Assembly (NCBI GenBank): GCA_033060915.1
Contig: CM065388.1
Coordinates: forward strand, 30,592,001 to 30,656,000
Reading direction: 5' to 3'
Length of the DNA: 64,000 nt
Source: Euryodendron excelsum
Taxonomy: Eukaryota > Streptophyta > Magnoliopsida > Ericales > Pentaphylacaceae
Below the pieces are notes generated by a model that saw only the letters and a program-made list of their open reading frames with translations, did no database searches and was not told the origin of the DNA. The position numbers and the translations under genes were made by a program. Shown here in pieces: positions 36,681-48,714 of this stretch (positions are counted from its first letter, which is position 1; every line of letters starts with the position of its first letter).

Positions 36681-38525
36681 ATGGCAGACATGGGTGATGA
36701 CGGTTCTGAGAGGAGACGTCGCTCGGGGAAGGCGGCCCGGACCGATTCTGGTGGCGGCTCTAGTCGATCTAGAGGTAGTCGACGATCCACCAGACGATCC
36801 TCATCCAGTCAGAGTGGGTAGGGGAGTAGGCCACCTGTCGACCTTTTTCCTCCGATTGAGCAGGCTTTTGCCGAGGAGATTGATGCCGAGGAGGAGGTAC
36901 CGGGCCCTGGGGATCAGGTGACTGGCTATGGGAGAGCTTCTTCCAGGCAGACGCAGCCAGATGCCGACTTGGGAGATCTGCAGATACCAGACGTCCCACC
37001 ACCCGGGGATCTTGCCTATCATCCCAGCGTGTATTCTAGACAGCACTTGCCACCTCTGCGGGTACATACAGCTTTCAGAGGGGCTGTTCATCAGGTGTTT
37101 GTGACCATGCAGGGGGCTGCCCCATCATATCGTGCATTCTTGGAGGAGATCGGATTCGGCGCTTTTATGGGATTACAGGCTAACTGCCTGAACCGGCATT
37201 TGATACTAGCACTTGTTGAGAGGTGGTTCGGGGAGACTGGGACCTTCCATTTTGTCGGCTTCGAGTTAGGTCCTACTCCTTTAGATTGGGCGATTATTAT
37301 AGGGCTCTCCTTTGTCAGCCGACGGATCACCCTGCACCCAGTCAGCAGGGACAAGGCCTGTTTGCTGTTGGACTTGCCTCATCCTGAGCGTTCTGCGTTC
37401 CCAGTCTCTTGGATTAGTCAGGATGAGCGTACTTTTGCTACTGAGCCATCGCCTGCCAGGTGGGACATCATGAGACGGCGACTTGTGTTGTATATCATCT
37501 TTAGCTGCTTCTGCAACGACAATAAGTCACTCGTGTCGTGCCGTCTGGTGAGTATAGTAGCTGATCTGGGAGCTTTGTCTGAGTTGGACTGGGGGTCCTT
37601 TTCTTTTGGCTGCTTTCTTCGATCGATGCGGGTTCAGACTTCTTCTCGTTGGGGTAGCATGACTAGCTTTTGGCCCTTCCTTGTCTGGTGGAGTTACGAG
37701 TACCTGCCGGTGCGTCGCCCTGCAGTTGTTGAGGATGATCTCTATTCTCGTGCTTTGAGGTGGGCTTATGACCGGGTAGCCCAGCGTTCGGAGATTACTG
37801 ACTTCGTGACGCTCCAGGCTAACCTGGAGATGATTGAGGCAGGGGATGTGACCTGGCAGCCCTTCATTGGATCAGTCCATTACGAGACAGTCCGGTACCT
37901 GGTCCCATTGTCCCTGTCGAGAGCTGCTTTTCTCAGTGATGACACTTGGGAGTCCTATCTTGGAGAGCGGCACTAGCGGCAGTTTCACGAGAAGTTTCGA
38001 TCAGCAGGGGCTCCGCCAGAGTATATGTTTGGAGCCCTGGTGGCAGGAGTGTCTATCCCCTACCAGGAGCGCCAGCCAGGTGCTGAGTTCTTGCTTCCTC
38101 CGGATACGGATTATGCTGCACACTTTGGGGCTTATTCAGTTGGTGCCTTCACCCGGTTTGAGTTAGTAGTCGGCGGGTACATTGTTGGCCAGGAGGTGGT
38201 TGACTTGTGGCGCCGTGCTGGAGGATATGTGCCCTATGCTGAGTTTACTGCTGTGAGAGACCAGAGAGACCAGTACCAGATAGAGCGGGATCAGTACCAG
38301 GCTGAGGTAGCTTCCTTGACAGCTCGGTTATCTCAAATGGGCGGTGGGGGGGTATGTTATTCTTTCCTTGCTTCTTCTTGTTTGCTGTTGCTTAGTTCCT
38401 TTTGTATGCAGCTGATTTCAGTTCTATCTTCCCTGCAGGATGGTGGTGCTTCAAGTAGTTATCCACCTCCTCCGATGTCGGGCTTCGGGGATTTTGATCC
38501 AGATAACATCGACTTCGACCTGTGA
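36681..38525 (+). pseudogene. Plant mobile domain (PMD) protein gene, antisense in element B
   Basis: One frame of about 615 codons from MADMGDDGSER to DFDL-stop, broken only by TAG at codon 47 (36819) and TAG at codon 432 (37974). After an Arg/Ser-rich, probably nuclear N-terminus comes a region matching the aminotransferase-like plant mobile domain of the MAIN/MAIL family. Visible landmarks: GFGAFMGLQ, LVERWFGETGTFHF, GPTPLDWAIIIGL, WGSFSFGCFLR, WWSYEYLPV and GSVHYETVRYLV. A Gln/Arg coiled-coil-like stretch (YQIERDQYQAEV) and an acidic tail follow. A probable phase-0 intron of 87 bp (38352-38438, GTATGT...CTGCAG) separates the tail. It is antisense to gag. PMD genes are known in plant transposons and in host silencing-linked proteins. 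It is called a pseudogene because of the two stops, both one base from a sense codon. Confidence 0.8.
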
Positions 38526-40493
38526 TAGATGCCCCTCGTGGAGACTCTGATCCTTTTTTGCCCCTTGTTCCTGAGATGTATTGATGTTAGACAGTTTTAT
38601 TTTGCATAGTTTTGTATAAGAATGGATATTTATGGTACTTAGATGCACGGATAGATAGATACATATGATCAGAGGCATGTGATGTATGATGATGTTAGAT
38701 ATCTATTACATGAGTTGATGCTGGTGACTTCTATTTCTACGGGGAGTTATATCCTATGTGTGTAAAGGCCATGCTGATGTTTTTTTTTTTAACATATGCT
38801 CAGGTTAGAAATATGTTAATAGAATGACACAGGGTGTTGTTAGACTTGTAGTCCTGGGAATGGTAACTCCCTCCTCCTCGGGTATTTAGCCTCTCTTCTG
38901 GCTCAACCCTACTCTGATTGGATGATAGCACTTCGCACCTTTCTCAACCTCTTGATCGCCTCCAACCTTCTATCCTAAGGTTAGTGTATAGGGTTATTGG
39001 GCTGAGACTCTCGACTCTCGGGGTTTTAGCAACAACTTACCTAACCTTTGGCAGAGCGATAAGTGGCCAGTCATTTCAATTCGAGAAGACTTTGTTTAGG
39101 ACCGTAATGTAGGCTAGGTTATGGGGTTTTAGAAACAACGGGATATGTAGGCTCAAATTCAATGTTGTTTTCAGCAAGGTTTAGATCCATACTGTCCTTA
39201 ACCGTTTTTTTCAGTAGGATTAGCAACCCTTTTTTTTTTTTTTTTTTTAGCTTTGGCAACGTATCTAACTCATTTAGATCAAGCAATCTGCTTTCATTCA
39301 GAGGGGACTTTAATAGGGTTGTAATGTAGGTCATGGTTTCGAGGTTTTGCAAGAAAGGGTAAAGGCTCAAACCTATTGTACCTACTGGGCCTCCTTGCAA
39401 CCTAGGATCACCTTTAAATTTCTTTCTTGCTTTTGACCATATATTTCTCAGAGTGAAAATGATCTTGTTCTTTCACCCTTTCTATATACCTTTTCGAGAT
39501 AAACATGACTTTCTTCTCATTTAATCTTCTTATCATACTTTTGAATATGACTCAATCATGGCTCCCTCAGGCTTTTCCTTAGAATTATTTTTTTATTTTT
39601 TTTTGCTTCTTGCCCTTTGGCAACTCCTTTCTTTTACTTTTTCTTTCTATTTATTTTCTTTTCTTTTATGAAACGAAACAATTCTTTAACCCTTTTTCCC
39701 TTAAACCTTTTCCCTTGGGAGTTCAATATACCCAGTGTGGGCAGTGATCCCTAGGTTAGGGTTTTGTTAAGAAAGGATAAGTGGCTCAACGGGTTTGGCA
39801 AATGGTTACTTTCGACTGTATGGGAAATGAAATGAGGGCCTCTCTTCACTTTGAATCAGATTGCTTGATCTATAGAGCTTTCAACACTATCCTAGCATGA
39901 TAGAGGTGGACACCACTCCTTGAGTTCTCAACTATTGTCTACCCCAGTGTGGGGAGGACAGTCTTAGATCAGGGTTAACAAAGAAAATTTTTGCTTTCTG
40001 CGAGGCACTAGGGGTTAAGCAAAGGGAACATGAGCACATTTGTTTATTTATTTAGTGATTTATTCTTTATATGTGGGGAAATGAAAGATGGCTCCTCTTC
40101 ATCTTGATAAACTGGCCACACACCGCTTAGCCTCAGAGTTTTGCAAGTGCTGCCTTTGGGGTAGTATCCTCACTCATCCTTATCCTCTCCCTCTGGAAAG
40201 CTGACCATTTGGTGAGTGGTTCACTCATGCTATCATCCCTTCAAGTTGGATCATTCCATAAGATAAACCATGCCCCTTGCGTAGAAAGTAGTCACTATTT
40301 CCCAGAGAAGACAAGACAACAACAATGGAATAAAAGATTGTCATTTGATTACTATTATTATGTTTACTGAAAGCATCAAGTTCTTAAGCAAGAAAATGTA
40401 AGCATCAATTTAAGAACAAGAAGTAAAAGGGATAGAAAGAAAGTGGGTGAAAACACCCCTCTCTTGTACGCTTGTGCAAGGAACCCATTTTTA
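38526..40493 (-). mobile_element. Element B spacer between gag and the antisense PMD gene
   Basis: About 2 kb where protease-RT-RNaseH-integrase would lie in an autonomous element. I find no pol motif. It aligns with A's spacer (51515-53438) throughout, including a short stretch (minus, about 39400-39250) whose translation resembles the A copy (LYPFLQN...YITTLLKS...LLDLNEL). Whether that is a peptide or just shared DNA cannot be told. Long T runs are present near 39230. Confidence 0.65.
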
Positions 40494-42497
40494 TTATGGC
40501 CTTGGGACAATTCCCACGTCTTCGATGCTCTATTCGCGACCCGGATCCTCTGCCAAGGCGAGACAAGCAAAGGCTTCCCCTAGAGCTCCACAGACGTTGA
40601 CACTGTTGATGCGGTTGTTAGCCTCCTTCTTGTTCTGTGCAGCGGGTTCTTCTATTAACAAGGTGACTAGCTCACCCCCTTCCAATTCGAATGGCTCTAC
40701 TCGTTCTCTCGACTCCTTTAGTCCCCAACCCATGTCTTCATAGTTGTACTCAGTTACGGGCCAAGGGTTTTCCAGCAAGCGACTTTCAGCTGCTCCATAC
40801 TTTGAGTGTAGAAATTCATCACCCCACCCATCGGCAGTTATGCTTTCGATGTGTTCTTTCCTCGACAACATTGGCTCCTCAATGGGCCAGTCAGAAGCAT
40901 TAGGCACTTCATCAGGGCCATAGAGATAAATTGGGCATAGTGGGAGATCTTCCCTCTAGTCACTTTCTTCATCGGCCTCCAATGGCTCTCATAACCTTTG
41001 GCCTCGAGCTCGTCGATTTCTCCCTCACCTTCCATCTCTACTAGTATCATATTGACGGTGTGATCTGGCAAAGGGTTAGCAGTCACATTGGGAGTGGGAG
41101 CAGGTTTTACCGGCTGCAGATCAATGGTCTTATTGTCGATCAGATCTTGGATCTTGTGCTTGAGAGTAAAGCAGCTTTCGGTGTCATGCCCCTGGCCACC
41201 TGAATGATATTCACATGTAAGAGCGGCATTAAAGGTCGGGGGCAGAGGGTTTGGCAACGGTTGAGCAGGTACGGGCTTCAAGATGTTGTTTTTCAGAAGG
41301 CTATGGTACGCCTCAATTTGGGTGCAGGCTAACGCATAGAAGGTACGGGTACGTCGAGCAGGTCTATTGAAGTTGGGTCGTGCCCCAACAAGACCATAGT
41401 TTGGGGTTGGAGCAGGCATGGTCAAGGTGGGTAAGGGCAGGACCTGGGGTGATTGGAGTGGAGGTCGATATTGGGGTGGTTGGCTAGGCAGAACAGTAAA
41501 CACTTCATTTTCCTTCCTGATTGTGCCCCTTGTAGTAGCCACCTTCTTGGCCATGTTGGCAGTACTTTCTCCGGTCTTAGCATAGAGATCTATAATTCTT
41601 CCCGTCTTGAGGCCGTTTTCTATCATCTCTCCCTGCATGATGAGCTCGGAGAAGCTTTTTCCTACGCTTGTGCAGAGTTTCTCATAGAATATACCTTGGA
41701 AAGTTTGTAACGAACAGTTGTACGTACTCCTTCTCCTCCAACGGGGGATTAACTTGTGTAGCGGCCTCCCTCCATCTTAGGGCGTATGCTTTAAAGCTCT
41801 CCTTCTCACCCTTGCTCATCGTCATCAAGGACCATTGATCAGAAGTGAGGTCGATGTTATGACGGTATTGGGCTTTAAACGCATTGACTAGCTCCATCCA
41901 GGTTGTGATCTTCCTTAAGTCCAAACGAGTGAACCATTGCAGAGCCGACCCGGTGAGGCTGTGCTGGAATAACTGCATAAGGAGCTTCGGGTCGTTGCCA
42001 TGTCCACTAAGCGCTCCAGCATATAGACGTAGATGAGCAACGGGGTTACCGGTACCGTCGTACTTCTGGAAGTTAGGCATTTTAAACTTAGCAGGCCTCG
42101 GGTGGTCAGGGAAGAAACAGAGCTCATCATAGGAAGTGAACCCATAAGTATCGTGGCCATGGAGACTTTGCAACGAATCTTCTAATCCTTGGATTTTTAG
42201 ACTGAGAGGGTCTAGAGAGGCCTTCTTTATAGCAGGTGAAAGCAATATGGTCTCTTCTCCTTCAGTGTTGACCCCTTTGGCGTCTTCCTTAGTCCTTCCA
42301 ACATTGTCAGACTGAAGCGTGATCCTTGGATTAGCGGGTTCAAGGTCTTTAGATGAAGTCATTGATGATGACGGGACCGCAGTAGCATCCTTCATGGCCA
42401 AAGTTTGAATGAGTTTGAGCATATCATCCATCTTAGCCCTCATTTCATTAACTTCCTCTCAAGAGACTTGAGAGGATTCTTCAGGGTTAGCAGCCAT
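40494..42497 (-). pseudogene. Element B gag
   Basis: Starts MAANPEES at 42497, with an in-frame TGA at codon 13; the frame then stays open from codon 19 to about 41682. A one-base insertion near 41705 and another shift near 40920 break it into three overlapping pieces (42443-41682, 41638-40838, 40907-40530). The gag core (LTGSALQWFTRLDLRKITTW) is clear. A zinc-knuckle variant CEYHSGGQGHDTESC (C-x2-H-x5-H-x4-C) is followed by KHKIQDLID, as in Tat/Ogre gags. After it comes a Glu/Asp-rich C-terminal region (DWPIEEPM, NPWPVTEYNYEDM) ending without a protease. The nearly complete copy defines the family's gag at about 660 residues. It would package element RNA if repaired by a helper. Confidence 0.88.
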
Positions 42498-44047
42498 CAG
42501 TGATGCTTTGTGCCGAGTGATAATAGGATCTCTAGGTGGATGTTGCCCCTTTTTAGGAGCAATGTTGACTCAGTGAGGGGTGACCTCTGTAACATAAAAA
42601 TAAAAAGGAAAAAGAAAAAGACAAAAACACAAGTCACAAGTCACAAGTCAGTTTTTGGTTTTTCGAGAACTTTATGCAATGCATGTCCTAGGGTGCCCCT
42701 CTTTAGGAGGGAAACTAGCCATGATGTATTGGCTCACTTTTGGAGATAGGGGGTTTGCCCCTGTATGCAGACATCTTACCGTCAGGTAGGAACCTTCAAT
42801 CATCCATGCATTCATTCATAAAAATAAAGAAGTACATTAAATCTTGGGCTTGAGATACAAAAGAATTGAAATACATTTTAATAGGGGGAGGGGGAACATT
42901 TTCCTTTAGACTTCCACCTATCTACTTTTACAAAGGGAGACCCTAAACTACTCTTGAGTCTTCGGATTCGCCTTCCTTGGATTTGATGTCAAGGAGGTCG
43001 CTAAGAGACCTTGTTGATTGATTGCCCCTTGTCTTCTTGGCAACCCTATCTTCGCGAGCATAGAGGGATTGGGGCCCCTCTTATGGAATGAATTGAGATG
43101 CATGCGATGAGTCCTTAGGGTTACGTGGGAAACCTTAGGGTTTAGGTAGGTTTAATGCAAGGGAGAGAAACCTTGGTGTCACTCTTAACGGGTTGATCAT
43201 ATGTATGAGAATGCAGTGACTTGAGTTACTTGGAACTCTTGTCTTGACATGGAATATTGAATGCATGAACATGGGTATGCAAAGAGTATAAGGAGAGAAG
43301 ATGCAGTAGTAAGATAAACGTGCATGCATGAGCAGTCAAACAGGCATTATAACAGTATAAACACGGTCAGTATAACAGCAGGAATAGACATGTATAAATG
43401 AAAGTAAGAGCAATCGCCCTTTCCTCCGTGATTTTGAAAACGATGCTCGTGTCTTAAATCCGGCAGAGGTTCGGCTATGCATGGTGTCTATATGAGTATG
43501 AGGTTGAGGGTTGACTAATGCGTCCTAAAAAGGCTCGGTCCCCAGATCTTCAAACCTAGGCCCACTCCCCGTGGTGGTGCCATGATTGGTTGGTGATCCG
43601 AGCGGGGGAACCATCAAGAGGCCGTAAGCAAAGAAACTGACACAGCATCTTGCCCACAACCAATATACCGTTCCCCTTTCTAACTAGAAAGGACATATCA
43701 GGGTATGGAAGTATGCAGAATGCAAGTGCACATGCAGTGTGTGTGTGATTTTTAAAAGTGGAGGAAAGGGCCCAACAACTCCCATTCATCCTGTACATCA
43801 CATTCATGCAAAGCAGTTAATAAAACTTAAGCGAAAAGCGCACCTACAAAATAAAGATGCAAGTGTTAGTATGTGGATGGCAAACATAATACAAGATAAT
43901 TTGAATGAATGCATGTTTGTTTTTTGAAAATAATTTTGAAAATTTAGTTTTTGAAAATTTAAAGTGAATAAGATTGAACCAAGTTAATTGAAGACTCTAC
44001 ATGGGTGAAGGGTAAGGAGACATGACTATGGCCTAACCCTCTAAGTA
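42498..44047 (-). mobile_element. Element B leader between PBS and gag
   Basis: Inverted counterpart of A's leader, about 1.55 kb with no credible gene and no upstream ORF1. Confidence 0.65.
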
Positions 44048-44065
44048 TCCCCAGCGGAGTTGCCA
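44048..44065 (-). promoter_or_regulatory. Element B primer binding site
   Basis: On the minus strand TGGCAACTCCGCTGGGGA begins two bases after the LTR end. It differs from A's site at three of 18 positions. Confidence 0.7.
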
Positions 44066-47000
44066 GCTATCGCGCCCAGATTTTTCGCACTCGAGGAATA
44101 CTCACCCAAGCGGAAAAAATGCTGTAGTCTCTTGTTAGAACTCACCCTCCTAAAAGAATGAGTGCGACTAGGTTTGAATTGAAAATTTGATTTGAATAAA
44201 GGGCTTTTGAAAAAGATTCGGAGTCACCACCTAATTTGATTAAGGTGAGTTAGGTCACCTAAAAACTAAGAATAATCCAAAGACTACACTTAGGGTTCTT
44301 AGAAAACGATTTTTGAAAATACCACCTCAAGAGAGGGTTTTTAAGAAAACAGGTTGTTTGGCAACCTTTGGAAAACATTTAGCCCTTTTTGAAAAATAAC
44401 TCCTTTTGGTCCTTGAAATCAGTGATCTAGGTTTGGAAGTTGGTTACGTGTAGGGAAGACACACTAAGCTATCACCCTACCCCGCCCTTTCGGTACCTAC
44501 ATGTCAATCTACCCTAGATTCACCTATGAGAGTCTTTAACTAACAATAGTTCAATCCTATCCATTTTAGAAAAACAATGTTTGAAAAGAAACTAACATGA
44601 TGCATGATATGCAAGTGCAAGTTAAGAGAATTGAAAAATAGATTTGGAAAAAAGATTGATTTGAAATTGATTTGATTTGAAAATAGATTTGAAGAGATGG
44701 AATTGAAATTGAAAAGTTTGAAAAGTTGGAAATAGAAATTTGAAATTGAAACTTTGAAAATAGATTGGAATTTGAGATTTGAAAAATGTTGTAACCGCAC
44801 CCATGAGGGTGGAATTGAAAGTTTGAAAAGTGTTGTGACCGCACCTATGAAGGTCGCCTACGTATCCCTTTAGGGGAATCAGGTCAATCATAGTTCTGAC
44901 CGGAGTCCGATTGAAAATAGATTGATTTGAAGAGAGAGATTGAATTGAAAGAAAGAGATTGAATTGAAAACTGGATTTGATTTGAGATTAGAAGAGGAGA
45001 TTGGAAATTGAAATTGAGAAGATTGGACTTGCTTTGGAAAGATTGATTTTGGAAAGACTTGGTTTTAGGAAACCTAGACTTAGGAAAGAGAAGAGACTTA
45101 GAAAATATTTGACTTGACTTGGAAGGTTTAGGAAATTAGGGAAGATTGGATTTAGGAAATGTTTGAATTAGGAAAGGTTCGATTTAGGAAGGTTTTAGAA
45201 TTAGGAAAGTTTCAACTTAGGAAAGCTTTGAATTTGGAATGTTTCAACTTTAGGAAAGTTTTAAATTAAGAAAGTTTCGAATTAGGAAAGTTTTCAAATT
45301 AGGAAATTTTTTGAAATAGGAAAGTTTTGAAAATTGGAAAGTTTCGAGTTTAGAAAGTTTTTGAAAAAGGAAAGGTTTTAAGATTAGGAAAGTTTCCAAA
45401 TTAGGAAAGTTTTGAAAATCGGAAAGTTTTAAATTTAGAAATGTTTTGAATTAGGAAAAGTTTAGTTTAAGAAAGGCTTAGAATTTGGAAAGTTTCAAGT
45501 TAAAAAAGTTTTGAATTTTGTAATGTTTTGAAAAAGGGAGGTTTTGAATTTGGAAAGCTTTGAAAACAAGGAAGTTTTGAAAATAAGAAAGTTTCGTTTT
45601 AGGAAAGGTTTGAAAAAGGAAAGTTTTCAGTTTAGGAAATGTTTGAATTAAGAAAGTTTTGAGTTTAGAAAAGCCTTAGATTTAGAAAGATTTTGAAATT
45701 TTGGAAAGTTTGGAAGTTTAGAAAGATTTAACTTGAGAAAGTTTCAAATTTAGAAAGTTTTGATATTAGAAAGATTTGAAATTTAGAAAGTTGTAGAGTT
45801 TGAATTTTTAAAAATCTTGAAATTAGGAAAGGTTTGAGTTTAGGAAAAGTTTGAAAACTTAGGTTTGAAAAGTTAAGATTTGAAAAGAAGGTAGAATTAG
45901 GAAAGGGTTGAATTACGAAAGATTTTTATGTTCAAGTTTTTGGAAACTTAAGGTTTAGGAAAGTGGAAGTTTAGAAAGGATTTGAATTAGGAAAGATTTG
46001 GATTTGGAAGGGATTGGATTTGGTCTCTAAAAGAAAAGATTTGATTTTGTTTCCAAAAACGGAGGACGGGATCTAGTTTCCTAAACAAGGAGATTTGATT
46101 CGGTTTCCTAAAGGGAAGATAAGATTTAGCAAGGATTTGGAAAAGGAGATTCTAGAAACCCTAGATTTGGAAAATTATAGTTTTGACGTAGAAAAGAGGT
46201 TTTGGAAACATGTATAGTTTGTATGTGAAAACAAGAGATTTTGAAAACCTAGGTTTGGGGCAAAGTTTGAAAATCATGTTTTTGGAAAGAAAATTAGGGT
46301 TTCCTAATTGTGGGTTCTAAGGCTTGACTTGGGCTCTAAGGAAAGAGTTTTTGGAAAGTGCATTTTTGGGAAACGAAGGTTTTTCTAGAAGGGAATCCTA
46401 GGGAGGAATTTTTGGAAAGTGAATTTGAAGAGGGAGTTTTTGGAAAAAGATTTTAAAGAGAAGGAGTTTTGGAAAGTGTGTTTTTAGAAACGTAGATTTT
46501 AGAAGGAAAATCCTGGAGAGGAAATTTCTAGAAGGAAGATTTTGAAAAGAGAGTTTTTTAGAAAGGTTTTTGGAGAGAGTTCTTAGGAAGGTGAATCTAG
46601 GGAATGTTTTTAGACAGTTAATTTTGAGGAAAAGATTTTGGAGAGGAGTGGAAAAAGAGAGTTTTGAAAAATAGATTTTGGAAGGGAGTTTTAGAAAACA
46701 ATTTTGAAGAGGAGAGTTTTAGGAAAGTATGTTGAAAAAGAGATTTTTAGGAAGAGATTTTTGAAGAGAGAGTTCTTTGGAAAGTATAAAAACATCTCAC
46801 TTTCCTAAAGCGATTCTAACCATAAGAGGGCTAGAACCACTTTAAGAAAGTGGTTTTGGAAAACAATAAGATTAGAAAATATAGACTAAAAAAGTCACTT
46901 TTAATGTAACACTTTCCTAAAGCAACCCTGGCCATGGAAAGGCTAGAATCACACTAGAATTGTGGTTTTGAAAACAAGTTTTTGAAAAAGAGATTTTGAT

Positions 47001-47646
47001 GCAATTTTGAAAACAAGTTTGAAAACGATTTTGAAAACAACTTTGAAAACGGATTTTGGAAGATGCAAGATTATGATATGCACAATGCAATTTGGGGTGG
47101 TGAACATACAAGGTTAAGGCTTCACCACATAATCAAGGGGGTCGGACCCACGTGATCTTTGGTTAGACTAGAAGAAAGCCCCCGATACGGTGACTCTCCA
47201 ATAGTCCAATCCTACACATGAACCGGGAATCCCCTTGTTTCAAGCATGCAAAGAAAGGGGGGGAAAGAGATGAGGGATTAAAATAGAGAAAACCCAAGTG
47301 GGTTAGGAGAGAGAAGAGAGAGGGGGGAAGTGCGGAAATTTAAATTGGGAGCCTACCGTATGTCTTGTTTATTTTGCGCGCCGTGCTGTCTTCGGTCTTC
47401 GGTCTTCGTCTTGATCTTCACCTTCAGTCTTCAAGAGTTGCCTTTAAGCTTTAGATGGCAGCTCTTCAAGTCTTTGAAGGAGGGTTGAAGGCTAGTGTAT
47501 GAATGTATGGGGGTGTGTATGAGTGTATAGGAGGCTAGGGCTTGTGTAGGGTGGCTAGGGTTTTTTAGATGCTCGAGCTCTGTATATCGAATTATATGAT
47601 TTTTAGGTTGAATTTGCGGATCCTTTTCACGTTGAATGAGGCTCTG

Positions 47647-47654
47647 TATTTATA
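47647..47654 (-). promoter_or_regulatory. Element B 5' LTR TATA box
   Basis: TATAAATA on the minus strand, the probable promoter for element B's gag transcript. It lies about 2.8 kb from the LTR start, further than in A because of the larger array. Confidence 0.65.
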
Positions 47655-48714
47655 GAGGTTGGACAACACTGGCGCGTGTTACAGTGGCGCCAAGCTAAAA
47701 TTCCTTTTGGCGCCACCAGGAGTGGCGCCAGGCCAAATATTGGCTTGTAGTGGCGCCAGCCAATTAGGAAACTATTAAGGTTGGCAAGCAACGTATCTTT
47801 GACTAGATTTGGGCGCCTGTACTAGTGACTACCATGCAATCTTTAGCCTAGCTTCACTAGGAGTGACTCCAGAAAGTCCGAGAATGATTTGAAGGAGCCG
47901 GGAATGACCCGGAAGACCGGAAAGGAGCAAGAACACTTAAAATAGTGTCCTGGAGGTATTTGACTTAAAAAGTGAGGACAAAATGTGTCGGAAAGGTTGA
48001 CCGGGCCTTTAGGGGCAAAACGGTCAATCGGACTAGGAAGCTGCCAGGGCGAACTCGGATTGTCTTGGAAGAAGACTTGGGATCTAGAAACATTATTTAG
48101 AATGTTCCTGGAGGTTACCGGTTTGATTTCCAGAGCCGGCGTGGACGGAAAAGGAAACTGGCCCACCAAGGGCAAAACGGTCATTTCACACCGGGTTGGC
48201 CGGAACTGATTCGGAATGATCCAAAAAGGTAAGGGGAGGTTGAGAACACTATAAAAAGTAGCCTCAGAGGGTTACCGGTTTGATACCCAGAGCCGGTGTG
48301 GTCAGAAAAGCAGATCGGCCCTGTAGGGGCAAAATAGTCATTTTGTACCGGGTTGGCCGGAACTGACTCGGAATGATCCAGAATGGTAAAGGAAGATTGA
48401 GAATACTATAAAAATTATTCTCGGGACATTACCAGTTTGATATCCAGAGCCAGTGTGGTTCCCGGGGCATTCGGATGCTTAGGGGCAAAATGGTCATCTT
48501 GACCGGAAAGTCTCGGAAAAGGTCCTAAGGGCAGTCTGGTAATTTTTCACCGAAGTGGGCTAACAGACACTGGTGTTGACATGGGTTTTGAGTGATTCGG
48601 CCACTCTAACGGCGGTCATCGTGACACAGGGGTTTGTTGCCAATTCCCTGTATCGACCTATTTGTGAGTATTTCCGCTACTCTAATGGTTTTGTGAGTAG
48701 TTTTGCTACTCGGA

